64,000 bases of DNA from Sutcliffiella horikoshii (GTDB lineage Bacteria > Bacillota > Bacilli > Bacillales > Bacillaceae_I), in the NCBI RefSeq assembly GCF_019931755.1, contig NZ_CP082918.1:662001-726000 (forward strand). Reading direction: 5' to 3'. The notes below the pieces were generated by a model that was not told where the DNA came from, searched no databases, and worked only from the letters and a program-made list of their open reading frames with translations. Both the position numbers and the translations under genes were made by a program. Of the stretch, positions 24,940 through 34,815 are shown piece by piece (position 1 is the stretch's first letter; every line of letters begins with the position of its first letter).

Positions 24940-26326
24940 AATATTTTATAAACTATTCTTTATTTATGCTCTGATCATCTCGAGTTTGTTTATCATCTTT
25001 GGGCTTATCTTTTTGTATCTGTTTCATGTTGATCTTTATGAGGATTTTGAAGAAACCTATACCCATCAGCAACAACAGATTACCGAGTTGCTCACAGCAA
25101 GCGAAGAGTTTGGGTGGGCGGAAGAAGAGACTATGACCGCTCTTAAACCGATGTTAGTTGAAAAAGCCTTCCATGTCTATCTATTCGGTGAGAATGGGAA
25201 TAGGCTCTTTAAGGGTGTGTCCTTTGAACGTGAGGAGATAGACAGGGGACTATTGGAAAAAGCGAAGTCAGGAGAGTATGTTGCAAAAGGTGGTTGGACT
25301 AATGGTGATTTAAGTTATGTAATTGCTTCGCCAATTAATGGGGAAGTAATCATGGTGATGGTCTTTCATGATTTAAGCCATGCCTACCAGCAGGTTTTAT
25401 ATATGATCCTGCTTACTTTTACCATCACCATTGCCATTGCTGGAATCATCATTTGGTTTCTTTCTGCCAAAATAACTGCCCCCTTAAGGGATATGAACGA
25501 AATCGCTTTAAACTATGCAAAAGGAGACTTCTCTCAATCTGTACAGATAGCGTCTAAAGACGAAATTGGTCAACTTGGAGAAACCTTTAATCATATGGCA
25601 GCAGAGCTGAATTCTTTGGAGGAAACGAGAAAAGCTTTTATTGCTAACGTTTCCCATGATTTACGGACACCACTCACTTCTATTAAAGGATTTTTGATTG
25701 CCCTGTTGGATGATACGATTCCAGCCGATCAACGAAAAGAATTTTACCTATTGATGAAGGATGAAACAGAGCGTGTCATCAAGCTTGTCAATGATACCCT
25801 TGATATGTCGCAGTTGGAGGCAGGTCAAGTGCCGTTAAAGCCTACTTCTTATAATTTGACGAAGCAGCTGCAGTTGATTGCTGTGAAACTTGAACCGCAT
25901 CTTGCCAGTAAAGAAATGGAGATACAGATTATTCCTGACAATCAGGAAATCATGGTGGTTGCTGACAGAGACCGAATCGAACAGGCACTCATCAACCTTT
26001 TACAAAACGCTATTCAGGTGTCAGCAAATCATCAGGACATTCAAGTGTTTTTGGAAAAGAAGGCAGAGGAGGTTGATATAAGAGTAATGGATCACGGTGA
26101 AGGTATAAGTGAAGAGAATCTCGAGCGCATCTGGGAAAGGTTCTATAAAACCGACAAAGCGAGGGCGGGCAAGACAGGGATCGGGATCGGCCTTTCCATT
26201 GTGAAATCTATTATGGATTTACATGGATCGACTATCAAAGTGGAAAGTAAGGTCGGGGAAGGAACGGTGTTTAGTTTTGCATTGCCGTTGATGAAGCAAG
26301 AGTCGGACTATGAGAGAGAGGGTTGA
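24932..26326 (+). CDS. Sensor histidine kinase, HAMP type
   Basis: This 464-residue membrane kinase has a membrane segment (about 5-32), an extracellular sensor of about 125 residues, a second membrane segment (about 160-180), HAMP (about 180-230), a HisKA domain with phospho-acceptor H242 in NVSHDLRTPL, and an HATPase domain with N box (LINLLQNAIQ), G1 (DHGEGI) and G2 (GIGIGLSIV). The signal is unknown; acidic residues are frequent in the sensor loop. ATG 24932 follows GAGGAGAAG at seven bases and overlaps the regulator's stop codon, so the pair is translationally coupled. Confidence 0.9.
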   Translation: MNKIFYKLFFIYALIISSLFIIFGLIFLYLFHVDLYEDFEETYTHQQQQITELLTASEEFGWAEEETMTALKPMLVEKAFHVYLFGENGNRLFKGVSFEREEIDRGLLEKAKSGEYVAKGGWTNGDLSYVIASPINGEVIMVMVFHDLSHAYQQVLYMILLTFTITIAIAGIIIWFLSAKITAPLRDMNEIALNYAKGDFSQSVQIASKDEIGQLGETFNHMAAELNSLEETRKAFIANVSHDLRTPLTSIKGFLIALLDDTIPADQRKEFYLLMKDETERVIKLVNDTLDMSQLEAGQVPLKPTSYNLTKQLQLIAVKLEPHLASKEMEIQIIPDNQEIMVVADRDRIEQALINLLQNAIQVSANHQDIQVFLEKKAEEVDIRVMDHGEGISEENLERIWERFYKTDKARAGKTGIGIGLSIVKSIMDLHGSTIKVESKVGEGTVFSFALPLMKQESDYEREG

Positions 26327-26433
26327 AGTAGTCATATGTCCGACTTGTATCAAATGGGAGAAGCTGTCTGTCACCAATAAACGAACTGTGGTAGGATAAA
26401 AAAAATTATATGATTTACACAGGGGATGACAAC

Positions 26434-27678
26434 ATGCTGGAAGGTAAGATTATTAAATTTTATCGGGAATTTCAGGGATTAAAGCAAAAAGATTTAGGAG
26501 ATGGAATTTGTTCCAGTACCCATATAAGCAAGATTGAACGGGGATTGACGGAGGTTTCTGGTGAGACCATTGACTTTTTATGCAAGCGTCTAAGAATCGA
26601 GATGGAAACGGAGATAAAGAATTATAGGGAGATTGAACAGCTGTTGAAAGAGTGGCAGGATGCTATTGTAAAAAAACTTAAGCCGAGGGTGGAATCCATC
26701 AAACGACAACTCCAAGGTTTCAACCTTTTACATATGCAGGATTTCTATCGCCTATACACGCTAATCCTGGCAAGATACTATTTATTTGTTGGAGAAGGAA
26801 GAACCGTGGACGGCTTATTAGAAGAAATGTCGGTTTGGACTGATTTGACACCTTATGAAAAGAATTTGCTGCTTCATGTAAAGGGAGTTTACCACTTATC
26901 CGTGAAAAACAACTACGTGGAGGCACTTGCATGCTTGAAGGAGATTAATCTCGAAGGCTATCCTAATCAAGAGTACTATTATGATTTGGCCCTTGCCTAC
27001 CATTCGTTAAATTCTAGAGTCTTGGCATTTTTTCAAGCGAATAAAGCCCTTCAATACTTCACTAAAATAAGAAGTTTTTCCCGCATCATAGAAGCAGAAA
27101 TGCTCATGGTCATTCAACTTGAACAATCAGAAGACCATCCCACCTTAAGTCAGGAATATCATAGATTGATAGAAATGACGGAAGACTACGGGCTCGAACA
27201 TCAAAAAGCGATGCTATATCATAATCTTGCCTATCTCTATTTAAGAAATGCTGAATACCAAAAAGCCAGTGAATTTTATAAAAAATCAATGGATGCAAGA
27301 GAAAAGAACCATCCGAATTATTTAGGGTCCCTAGAAGGCTATGTAAATGCTTTGACGAAAGAAGGTAACACCTCCAGAGAAAAGCTTCTAGCCTTGGTGG
27401 AACAAGGGTTGGATCTATCCAAGTCCTCCAATTCTTCTACATTTGTACACATTTTTATGATGCATCATTATTATCTGTCTAATTCAATGGATAAGTATTA
27501 CGAATACTTGGAAGAAGAAGCATTCCCATACTTTAAAGAAAAAGGCTATATGCTGTTGGTGGAGCACTATACGGTTGTTCTTTTTGATTATTATATGGAG
27601 AAGAATGATATGGAAAAAGCAAACCGCTTTGCTGGGCCGGTGATCAACAAGTTCAGGCGTAACAATCAGTTTGTGTGA
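26434..27678 (+). CDS. RNPP-type HTH-TPR regulator, paralog 2
   Basis: This 414-residue regulator is homologous to the protein at 16954-18111 along its length: IIKFYREFQGLKQKDLGDGI against IIRFYRERAGLTQSQLGEGI, then STHISKIERG, and TPR-like repeats such as LYHNLAYLYLRNAEYQKASEFY. RNPP regulators bind short secreted peptides in the TPR domain. ATG 26434 lies nine bases after AGGGG and aligns with the paralog. No signal-peptide-bearing propeptide gene follows; a strong terminator comes about 20 bases downstream. It is convergent with a large secreted subtilase, so it may control secreted enzymes, but this is inference from context. Confidence 0.8.
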   Translation: MLEGKIIKFYREFQGLKQKDLGDGICSSTHISKIERGLTEVSGETIDFLCKRLRIEMETEIKNYREIEQLLKEWQDAIVKKLKPRVESIKRQLQGFNLLHMQDFYRLYTLILARYYLFVGEGRTVDGLLEEMSVWTDLTPYEKNLLLHVKGVYHLSVKNNYVEALACLKEINLEGYPNQEYYYDLALAYHSLNSRVLAFFQANKALQYFTKIRSFSRIIEAEMLMVIQLEQSEDHPTLSQEYHRLIEMTEDYGLEHQKAMLYHNLAYLYLRNAEYQKASEFYKKSMDAREKNHPNYLGSLEGYVNALTKEGNTSREKLLALVEQGLDLSKSSNSSTFVHIFMMHHYYLSNSMDKYYEYLEEEAFPYFKEKGYMLLVEHYTVVLFDYYMEKNDMEKANRFAGPVINKFRRNNQFV

Positions 27679-27697
27679 TTTGCTTTATGAAAATAGT

Positions 27698-27743
27698 AGT
27701 GGAGCATGGAAACCTTTGAAGGTTCCCATGCTCCACTTTTTGT
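27698..27743. terminator. Bidirectional terminator
   Basis: AGTGGAGCATGG and CCATGCTCCACT form a 12-bp stem, extended inside by AACC/GGTT pairs, between convergent genes. Confidence 0.9.
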
Positions 27744-30700
27744 TTAGCGTAGTCCGTATGCTTTAATGATTTCTTGTGTGATCTTGTTGCCTTTGTCATC
27801 CCATGCAGACGCTTTTAGGGAAACGGATGTTGCAGATTTAGGGTTTGTAATGGAAGCTGTAAACATGTCCCCATTGCGGTTCAGTTTTACTTTCTTCCAT
27901 GTTTTTCCCTCATTGAAGGATACCTCAAGGGTTGCTCCATCCACATTTCCGTAGCCGATAGCATCTTTTACTTTTTCAACGGATAAGGAAAGGTTTGTTG
28001 GTCTGTTTAACAAGGCATTCCCATTCACATCTGTGTCTACGCCATAATTCAACGTAAGGAATGGAAGCGGAGATTGCCAAGGTTCTATCTCTTCTTTTGC
28101 ATTGAAAATCCATTCTGTATTCGTGCTGGTGGAAGTATTCCAACGCTCAGCATCACGTTTTGCTTCTGTTACTACTCGGAACTCTTGCAGTTCATCCGTT
28201 AGAACACCAAAGCCATTGACAGCTTGGCCTTTTCCTTCACGGATAAGCGTGTCCCCTTTGAATAGTTTGGTTGTTTGATTTTGGACGGAAACATCATAGT
28301 CCGTGCCACCAGTATTACCTGAACCTGCATCTGCGTAAGCCGGTACGTTAATTTGTAAAGAGTCCCCTTGGCGTTTAGGAGCCCAGTAGCCTTCTCCTAA
28401 AGCTGGACGAACAACTGGTGAGAACCAATTTTCTACAAGTTTCTGTCCTTTTTCATAAACAACACGCGGCTGACGGATCTGCCATGATGCATCTAAGACT
28501 GTTGCTTGGTGGTACCAGTACGTATCCTTTGTGGCAGACACATATTCTGTTCTCGTAGTAGGGAAGGAAATTTTGTATTGGAATCCGATTGCTCGTCTTG
28601 TGTACGGTCTCATGTCAAATCGGAACTCTCCACCATCTGTTTCCACATGGGAATTGTAATTAGTTTCAATAACTGCAAGATCTTTATTCTTCGGCTCGTA
28701 GGCCAATTTTTTCGGAACATTATCTTGATGGACGTAATCCAGGTCATAGGCGTAAGGTGAGTCCTTTGTTCCTTCGATTTGTAACTTCACATTTCCGGAA
28801 CGAACTGCTTTAATCAGTTTGTCACCTTCTGACTTACTGATAGCCGCAGCAGTAAGAGGCACTTCCCCTACATAAGCATTGAATTCCACATTTTCATAGT
28901 TTGCGATAATCAATAGCTTTGCACCTGCTGCAACAGCCGCTGCGGCTTGTTCAGACTCACTAATTGTTTTGCTGCGATCTACCACTACAGCTTTGCCTTT
29001 TGCATTCAAGCGCTCATAGTCAGCTTGTGATCCCTCGCCGGCATAGATTGCTTTCAAGTTATGCTTTCCTTCGAGAAGAGTACTGCCTGGCATCACGATA
29101 TCATCAAGTTCTTTGCCTTTGTAATTCATGGTCAAGTATGGCTTTATCAAGCGCCAGCGTGTTAAAAATTCAAACTCTCCAAGTTCTGTCTTTTTAGTTG
29201 GTGCAGCATAAAGTTTATCCACCAATACAGGCATCAGGTAGACACTGTGTACCGAACCAGTTCCCATCGTTTGGTAGTATTCCATACGCTGATACATCGG
29301 TTCTGTTTTCTTTGGAACTTTGACTGTGATTTCGTTGGCTTTTCTTGCATCCAACTCCACCGTCTTCGGCCCATCAAGGACTACTTCCGGATCTCCGACA
29401 AGGGCAACCCCTTGGTCATCTGTATTCACATCGACGTCCATCATGGACATCACGGAGTAAGTGCCTTTTTTCAAGCGAAGCTCTCTTGTTCCTGGTACTG
29501 CGATAGATTCTGGTTGCATGTTTTCGTTGAACATGACGACATATGCAAGGGCAGGTGAGCCATCACGGTCTGTAGCATTTAATGTTAATGTGTATCTTTC
29601 ATCTTCTTTTATCGTAGCCATGGTCGTGTGGACCACTGCTTCACCATTGGCACTTGCTGTTAAGTGACCTTGGTAGCGTTGACCGCTTTCTCCATGTGCA
29701 GGGTCTACTGTTACTTGTACGTCTGCAGTTCCGTTAGCTGGAACAGTAACGGTTGTTTGTGCCAGTGTCAGCATGCCTTCAGGAGCCGCATTGCCATTTG
29801 CATCTGCAAAAGTAGCTTCAAGATCAAGGGTGATGTCTTGGTCGCTTTCATTTGTGTACGTTACTGTTTTCTCTACAGATGTCGCTTCATCATGGGGCCA
29901 TTGGAAGAAACCGAATGAAACGGAGCCTGTTGCTCTTATGTCTGTATTTAACGCTTTTACGATATCGATGCGTCCAGTACCGATATGGTATGGCTGGTAG
30001 TTTGGTAGTTTTTTCGCTGTATTCATCAGAGTTTCTTTTAATTCTTGAGGAGTGGCTTCAGGATTTTGTTGTAAAAGAATAGCCACTGCTCCTGCTACGT
30101 GAGGTGTAGCCATGGATGTACCGTTCAAACTTTTATAAGAACCTGTACCTGATGAGTATTGAGAGCGCGCGGCCATGATTCCTACTCCAGGTGCGGAAAC
30201 ATCAGGTTTTAATGCCATATCCCCAAGTCTTGGTCCTTTAGAAGAGAAGCTTGCAAGTCTGTCTGACTTATCCACTGCACCGATTGTAAGTGCAGCATCT
30301 GCAGCACCAGGAGATCCTACTGTTCCTTCTCCGTAGTTATTACCTGCTGCAATAACGAATAATGTTCCATGTTCTTCTGTCAGTGTGTTAACAGCTTGTG
30401 CCATCGGATCCGTTCCGTCACTGCCCGCAGAGCTTCCAAGACTCATGTTAACAACATCCGCATTTTGAGCGGCCCATTCCATTCCTTCGATTATCCAAGA
30501 GGCAAGCCCTGACCCGTTATCGGCAAGCACTTTTCCGACTAGTAATCTAGCATCCGGTGCCACACCTTTGTTTTGGCCGTCAGAAGCAGCTCCAGTTCCG
30601 AGGATAGTAGAGGCTACGTGTGTGCCGTGTCCGTTTTTATCCTGCACTTCTTCACCAGGCACAAAGCTTACTGATTCATCGAGTTGAGGTGCAATATCCG

Positions 30701-31460
30701 GGTGTGTCGGGTCAATACCAGTATCAAGTACGGCAACTTTGATGCCTTCACCAGTTAGACCAGATTCCCAAGCAGTGTGCGCCTCAATTTGTGGCACGCT
30801 TTGGTGAAGGGTTGCTTCGACTTTAGCGTCCAACCAAATTTTTTCAATTGCATAGTTAAGTTGTACAGATTCAGGTTTAGATTCGTCCGTCTTTTCTGAC
30901 TGAACATCATTCCAGAAAGTTGTTGCTTCTTCTTTGTTTGTTTCTAAGGCAGCAGCGTTAATGCTTTTTAGTTCACGCTGTTTCTTTGCGCCTTTTGGAG
31001 CTGCTTTTGTGGAAGCTGCTTTTGCTTTCGTTTCTTGGTATTCGACGATGACAGGAACAGTGGAACTGTTTGTGTCATCAAATTGGTATTCTACTAGTTT
31101 TGTAATGTTGAAAAGGTTGTGGTCAAGCTTTCCCTCTGCTAGGTAAGGCATCGCAGCGTTTGGATACACATATGTGTCGTCACCGACGGTGATGACGCGA
31201 ATTCCATCACCGTTGTTCTCGGCAGGTTCTACATTAATGACACTTTGTCCAGTTGGCAGGGCGGTTACATGAACGATATCCCCAGTTATTAAGGTGATTG
31301 TGGTATCGCCAGTTCCAAGTTGATCGTTGATGATGGCGGGTTCATTGTTTGTTGTCGATTGGGTGTTTGCCCCAAGTGCCTGGCCCTGAAAAAGGGAAGT
31401 GGCAAGCATGAAGACAGCGATGATTGCGATAAAGAAAGTTTTAAGTGTTAGCTTTCGCAT
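27744..31460 (-). CDS. Large secreted S8 (subtilisin-like) serine peptidase
   Basis: This 1238-residue preproprotein has a signal peptide (about residues 1-31, ending FQGQALGA) and an acidic N-terminal propeptide to about residue 210. The subtilase domain carries the triad D246 (VLDTGID), H278 (GHGTHVA) and S449 (NGTSMATPHVAG). About 700 residues of beta-rich C-terminal regions follow, including a PA-like segment near residues 830-890. It is larger than Vpr and would be exported or wall-associated. The start (complement of 31458-31460) is seven bases after AGGAG; an ATG two codons earlier is too close. The 31461-31853 gap upstream holds its promoter region and part of a repeat but no gene. 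Confidence 0.88.
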   Translation of the reverse strand: MRKLTLKTFFIAIIAVFMLATSLFQGQALGANTQSTTNNEPAIINDQLGTGDTTITLITGDIVHVTALPTGQSVINVEPAENNGDGIRVITVGDDTYVYPNAAMPYLAEGKLDHNLFNITKLVEYQFDDTNSSTVPVIVEYQETKAKAASTKAAPKGAKKQRELKSINAAALETNKEEATTFWNDVQSEKTDESKPESVQLNYAIEKIWLDAKVEATLHQSVPQIEAHTAWESGLTGEGIKVAVLDTGIDPTHPDIAPQLDESVSFVPGEEVQDKNGHGTHVASTILGTGAASDGQNKGVAPDARLLVGKVLADNGSGLASWIIEGMEWAAQNADVVNMSLGSSAGSDGTDPMAQAVNTLTEEHGTLFVIAAGNNYGEGTVGSPGAADAALTIGAVDKSDRLASFSSKGPRLGDMALKPDVSAPGVGIMAARSQYSSGTGSYKSLNGTSMATPHVAGAVAILLQQNPEATPQELKETLMNTAKKLPNYQPYHIGTGRIDIVKALNTDIRATGSVSFGFFQWPHDEATSVEKTVTYTNESDQDITLDLEATFADANGNAAPEGMLTLAQTTVTVPANGTADVQVTVDPAHGESGQRYQGHLTASANGEAVVHTTMATIKEDERYTLTLNATDRDGSPALAYVVMFNENMQPESIAVPGTRELRLKKGTYSVMSMMDVDVNTDDQGVALVGDPEVVLDGPKTVELDARKANEITVKVPKKTEPMYQRMEYYQTMGTGSVHSVYLMPVLVDKLYAAPTKKTELGEFEFLTRWRLIKPYLTMNYKGKELDDIVMPGSTLLEGKHNLKAIYAGEGSQADYERLNAKGKAVVVDRSKTISESEQAAAAVAAGAKLLIIANYENVEFNAYVGEVPLTAAAISKSEGDKLIKAVRSGNVKLQIEGTKDSPYAYDLDYVHQDNVPKKLAYEPKNKDLAVIETNYNSHVETDGGEFRFDMRPYTRRAIGFQYKISFPTTRTEYVSATKDTYWYHQATVLDASWQIRQPRVVYEKGQKLVENWFSPVVRPALGEGYWAPKRQGDSLQINVPAYADAGSGNTGGTDYDVSVQNQTTKLFKGDTLIREGKGQAVNGFGVLTDELQEFRVVTEAKRDAERWNTSTSTNTEWIFNAKEEIEPWQSPLPFLTLNYGVDTDVNGNALLNRPTNLSLSVEKVKDAIGYGNVDGATLEVSFNEGKTWKKVKLNRNGDMFTASITNPKSATSVSLKASAWDDKGNKITQEIIKAYGLR

Positions 31461-31797
31461 GTGCATTCTCCTGTTCTAATAGTTGTTTTTGATATGTAAT
31501 TCTTAGAAGTTGGTCGGTAGGTAGAGTAGAGCGGGAATTCACCTCCTGAAATGAGATCCGATTGTCTGTCGATGTTAAGAAACGTCTTAGCTGTGGGGTG
31601 AAAAATGATCGTGAGTAATTCGTGTTGCGAAGTTAATTGAATTGTAAAGGCTGTTTGGCTGTGCTGACAAATGGTGTTTTGGACGGGTCTAAAGAACTAT
31701 CTGAAAAGGTGGAAAGTGGGGTGTAACACCGAAAATAACCTTTGGAATGTAACAAAAGTACTGAAAGGGAGGAGGGGAGTTGGGGTTTTGAGGGGAA

Positions 31798-31834
31798 AAG
31801 GGGTCTGACCCGCTGTGCGTTAATGTGTTAAAGT
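31798..31834. repeat. GGGGTCTGACCC dispersed repeat, short form
   Basis: GGGGTCTGACCCGCTGTGCG is followed directly by TTAATGTGTTAAAG. It looks like an internal deletion of the two-unit forms at 46704-46780 and 52265-52341. Confidence 0.7.
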
Positions 31835-31853
31835 TCCTCATAACAAAAAAAGA

Positions 31854-31891
31854 AGACAAGCGTGAGTGGAGATTTGCACTCGCGCTTGTCT
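31854..31891 (-). terminator. Terminator of the TetR gene
   Basis: AGACAAGCGTGAGTG pairs with CACTCGCGCTTGTCT (one mismatch); seven T residues follow on the minus strand. Confidence 0.85.
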
Positions 31892-31893
31892 AT

Positions 31894-32787
31894 TTATTTC
31901 ATATACCTCTCTATAAGCTCTTGAAGATTTGTCCAATCTGCTCCAACTTTAGAAGCGAAATCCTTGTTCCCTCTAAGGCTTTCCATCGCACTCTCCACCA
32001 GGAAACGCCTTGGTGCAGTGCCATTTTTCCCGCTTAACTCCTGTTGAATAAAGTCCAACAACTCGGCTAACCGCTCATAATCAGCCCCGCCAGAAAGGTT
32101 CTTCTTCAAGTCGCTTACCGCATGAGCGATAGCATGTGGCAACGGCAATTCATTTTCTCCCTCTTGCGGCACCCAGCGTGCCATCGACTCTGCTTCCACC
32201 AACACCTCACCGGACTCTGCTACATCCTCGACAATCTTCACCAAACGATTGACGCTATATTGGACAACTTTATGAATATCCAGCTTCTTATCGTGGGTCA
32301 TGGTGTAGTATCTGATACCGTGATTTAGGATTCCGAGATACATGATGGCACAGTCCCAAAGGTATTCGCGTTTTTCTTCACCGAAGATCTCCAAGAATCG
32401 TTGATGCACCCAGCGCAGCATCCTTAGCTGACTCTTTTGAATGAAGTCCTTTAACTCTGAATCATTAATGAAGATGACTTCTTCAAAAAGAGAAATCAAT
32501 TTATTTGCCCGATTCGTCTCCATTTGAAGTTCAAACTGCTTGATGAAAATGTTTATGTCGGACGGGTCTTGACCGATTAAAAGGTCGTTCCTTTCTTTTT
32601 CCATTTTTTTATATAAAGTCTTGAACAGTGCAATTAAAAGTTCGTTTTTGGACGAAAAATAGTTGTATAAAGTTCCTTTGGCAATTCCGCTCTCGTCTAG
32701 GATGTCCTGAATGGAAGTCGCTTGAAAGCCTTTTTCTATAAAAAGTTTATGAGCACATGTGAGAACATGCAGTTTTCGATCCTTCAT
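31894..32787 (-). CDS. TetR/AcrR family regulator of the adjacent efflux gene
   Basis: This 297-residue TetR protein is longer than average. The N-terminal HTH (about 5-50) shows AHKLFIEKGFQATSIQDI and GIAKGTLYNYFSSKNEL. The long C-terminal half (about 190-297) is unusual, and its ligand cannot be guessed. ATG 32787 follows AGGTGA. It is divergent from a DHA2 drug exporter with 182 bases between the starts, the classical layout of a local repressor and its efflux target. Three similar ACTG-N-TGGTA-like words lie in the shared intergenic region and may be its operators. Confidence 0.85.
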   Translation of the reverse strand: MKDRKLHVLTCAHKLFIEKGFQATSIQDILDESGIAKGTLYNYFSSKNELLIALFKTLYKKMEKERNDLLIGQDPSDINIFIKQFELQMETNRANKLISLFEEVIFINDSELKDFIQKSQLRMLRWVHQRFLEIFGEEKREYLWDCAIMYLGILNHGIRYYTMTHDKKLDIHKVVQYSVNRLVKIVEDVAESGEVLVEAESMARWVPQEGENELPLPHAIAHAVSDLKKNLSGGADYERLAELLDFIQQELSGKNGTAPRRFLVESAMESLRGNKDFASKVGADWTNLQELIERYMK

Positions 32788-32807
32788 TTTATCACCTAAC
32801 TAAAATA

Positions 32808-32957
32808 GACTGGTGGTACAAAAATAATAGTACACGAAAGATGACCTTTATACAAATAGCAAATTGACAAAGTTTTCATGATTGATAATTATGTACTGAT
32901 GGTATAAAATTGGTGTAGATGTAATAGTAGTATAAAAAATGTACTGTAAGTATAAAT
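32808..32957. promoter_or_regulatory. Shared regulatory region with three related words
   Basis: GACTGGTGGTACAAAAA (32808), TACTGATGGTATAAAAT (32894) and TACTGTAAGTATAAAT (32942) resemble one another and sit between the divergent TetR and MFS genes. They may be operator half-sites or operators. Confidence 0.4.
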
Positions 32958-32969
32958 GGAGGAGAAAGA

Positions 32970-34541
32970 ATGCAGCAAGCAGCACCAAACACCACTATAA
33001 ATCGTCCGCCATATGGTATTTTGGCCATTTTGATGATCGGCGCGTTTATTGCTTTTTTAAATAATACATTATTGAATATTGCCCTTCCGTCCATTATGAC
33101 GGAACTTCAAGTGGGACCTTCTACCGTACAGTGGCTGACAACCGGCTTTATGTTGGTCAACGGGGTATTGATCCCAACCACAGCCTTCCTAATTCAAAAG
33201 TATTCTGTCCGGAATTTGTTCATCGTCGCCATGGGTCTCTTTGCGATTGGGACGGTGATGGCCGGTTTTGCACCGGTTTTTGGGGTTCTTTTAGCAGGCA
33301 GAATGATGCAGGCATCCGGGTCGGCTATTTTAATGCCACTATTGATGAATGTCATGCTGGTCAGCTTCCCGATTGAAAAGCGCGGGACTGCGATGGGGGT
33401 ATTCGGTCTTATCATGATGGGGGCACCTGCCATCGGGCCGACGCTTTCCGGTTGGTTAATTGAACATTATGATTGGAGAATGCTTTTCCACTTTGTTTCT
33501 CCGATTGCGATTGCCGTCTTGCTATTAGGTGTATTTCTATTGAAGGATAGAAAAGAAAAGCAGGATATCCGCTTGGATCAAATGTCTGTTGTCTTATCAA
33601 GTGTAGGTTTCGGTGGATTATTGTACGGATTTAGTTCTGCTGGATCCAAGGGATGGGATAGTCCACTCGTTTACGGAACCATTGCAATTGGGACCTTATC
33701 GTTAATTTGGTTCATTTTACGTCAGCTTAGAAAAGAAAAACCGATGCTGAACTTCCGAATCTATCGTTACCCGATGTTTGCTTTATCATCTGCCATCTCC
33801 ATGGTTATAACGATGGCGATGTTTTCCGGGATGATCTTGCTGCCGATTTATGTACAGACGATCCGAGGAATTTCACCATTGGATGCAGGATTGCTGATGC
33901 TTCCTGGTGCGATTGTCATGGCTTTGATGTCACCGATCACAGGGAAGTTGTTTGATAAGTACGGGGGCCGCGCGCTCGCGATTACCGGTTTGACGATTAC
34001 GGTTGTGACCACGTACTTTTTTAGTCAATTGACATTTGAAACAACTTACACGCAATTGTTGATTTTGTATACTGTTCGGATGTTTGGGATGTCCATGGTG
34101 TTCATGCCGGTTTCCACAAACGGGTTGAATCAGCTTCCGACTCACTTCTATCCGCACGGTACCGCGATGAACAACACGCTGCAACAGGTATCCGGAGCAA
34201 TTGGAACAGCGTTGCTTGTGACATTGATGTCTACACGGGCAGAAAGTGTTGGCCGTGAGCTTTCAGGAGATGCGATGGCAGCGTTGGGTGCGAATCCATC
34301 TACTGAGGCCATTGCGGGTGTACAGCAGCAAGTAATGATGCAAGGTATGCTAGAAGGAATCAATTTTGCCTTTTTCGTGTCGACGTTTATTGCGGTGGTT
34401 GCGCTTGTATTGTCTTTCTTTATTAAGCGGGCGACACAGGCGGAGGATCCACAGGCAGAAAGTGAGCCGGCGTCAATGGGAAATCTGGCAGGTGCTGGTG
34501 GTGAGCGTAAGGTGAAGACGAAATTGGTTGGGAATAATTAA
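32970..34541 (+). CDS. DHA2-family MFS multidrug exporter
   Basis: This 523-residue protein has fourteen membrane segments, the DHA2 (EmrB/QacA) layout. The first helix carries FIAFLNNTLLNIALPSIM (motif D1-like), followed by the loop 2-3 region and GRMMQASGSAILMPL, motif C APAIGPTLSGWLIEHYDWR, and FLLPIYVQ-like helix features further on. Members export drugs or lincosamide-like compounds by proton antiport; B. subtilis LmrB, YhcA and MdrA-type proteins are the nearest names, but no substrate can be assigned. ATG 32970 follows GGAGGAG. The divergent TetR gene is its likely repressor. Confidence 0.88.
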   Translation: MQQAAPNTTINRPPYGILAILMIGAFIAFLNNTLLNIALPSIMTELQVGPSTVQWLTTGFMLVNGVLIPTTAFLIQKYSVRNLFIVAMGLFAIGTVMAGFAPVFGVLLAGRMMQASGSAILMPLLMNVMLVSFPIEKRGTAMGVFGLIMMGAPAIGPTLSGWLIEHYDWRMLFHFVSPIAIAVLLLGVFLLKDRKEKQDIRLDQMSVVLSSVGFGGLLYGFSSAGSKGWDSPLVYGTIAIGTLSLIWFILRQLRKEKPMLNFRIYRYPMFALSSAISMVITMAMFSGMILLPIYVQTIRGISPLDAGLLMLPGAIVMALMSPITGKLFDKYGGRALAITGLTITVVTTYFFSQLTFETTYTQLLILYTVRMFGMSMVFMPVSTNGLNQLPTHFYPHGTAMNNTLQQVSGAIGTALLVTLMSTRAESVGRELSGDAMAALGANPSTEAIAGVQQQVMMQGMLEGINFAFFVSTFIAVVALVLSFFIKRATQAEDPQAESEPASMGNLAGAGGERKVKTKLVGNN

Positions 34542-34553
34542 ACTGTTTGAGTG

Positions 34554-34591
34554 AAGTCCGCTTCTGCCTTTAGGGTGGGGGCGGATTTTTT
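34554..34591 (+). terminator. Probable terminator of the MFS gene
   Basis: TCCGC (34557) pairs with GCGGA (34581) around a loosely paired interior, followed by a run of six T residues. Confidence 0.5.
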
Positions 34592-34672
34592 GTGTTTGGG
34601 GTGAGGCCGGCGGGCGGAGGTGCGTGTCGATTGATGCGTGTTTGTGTCGAATGGCATTTATATGGGGGAAAG

Positions 34673-34725
34673 TGGCTTATAAAATGAAAACTTGGCTTAT
34701 AAATCGCGAAAGTGGCTTATAAAAT
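34673..34725. repeat. Three TGGCTTATAAA words at 20-bp period
   Basis: TGGCTTATAAA occurs at 34673, 34693 and 34713, exactly 20 bp apart, preceded by AAAG or ACT. It lies in the gap between the MFS gene and the monooxygenase-like gene, and nothing else is visible in that gap. Confidence 0.75.
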
Positions 34726-34815
34726 GAGGAGAAGCTACGTATCTGGTTTTAAATTCTAGTGCTTTTAAAGCATAATGGAAGTATGAGAAATTTTACTAGT
34801 GAGAGGAAGATACCT

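Noticed and set aside
27766..30082. Plus-strand open frames inside the S8 peptidase gene
   Set aside because: They overlap the strongly supported minus-strand peptidase; the sequences are Cys/Ser/Phe-rich antisense noise.
34621..34660. Possible Spo0A boxes TGTCGA near the MFS gene end
   Set aside because: The heptamer is short and found by chance at several places; there is no promoter or sporulation gene next to it.
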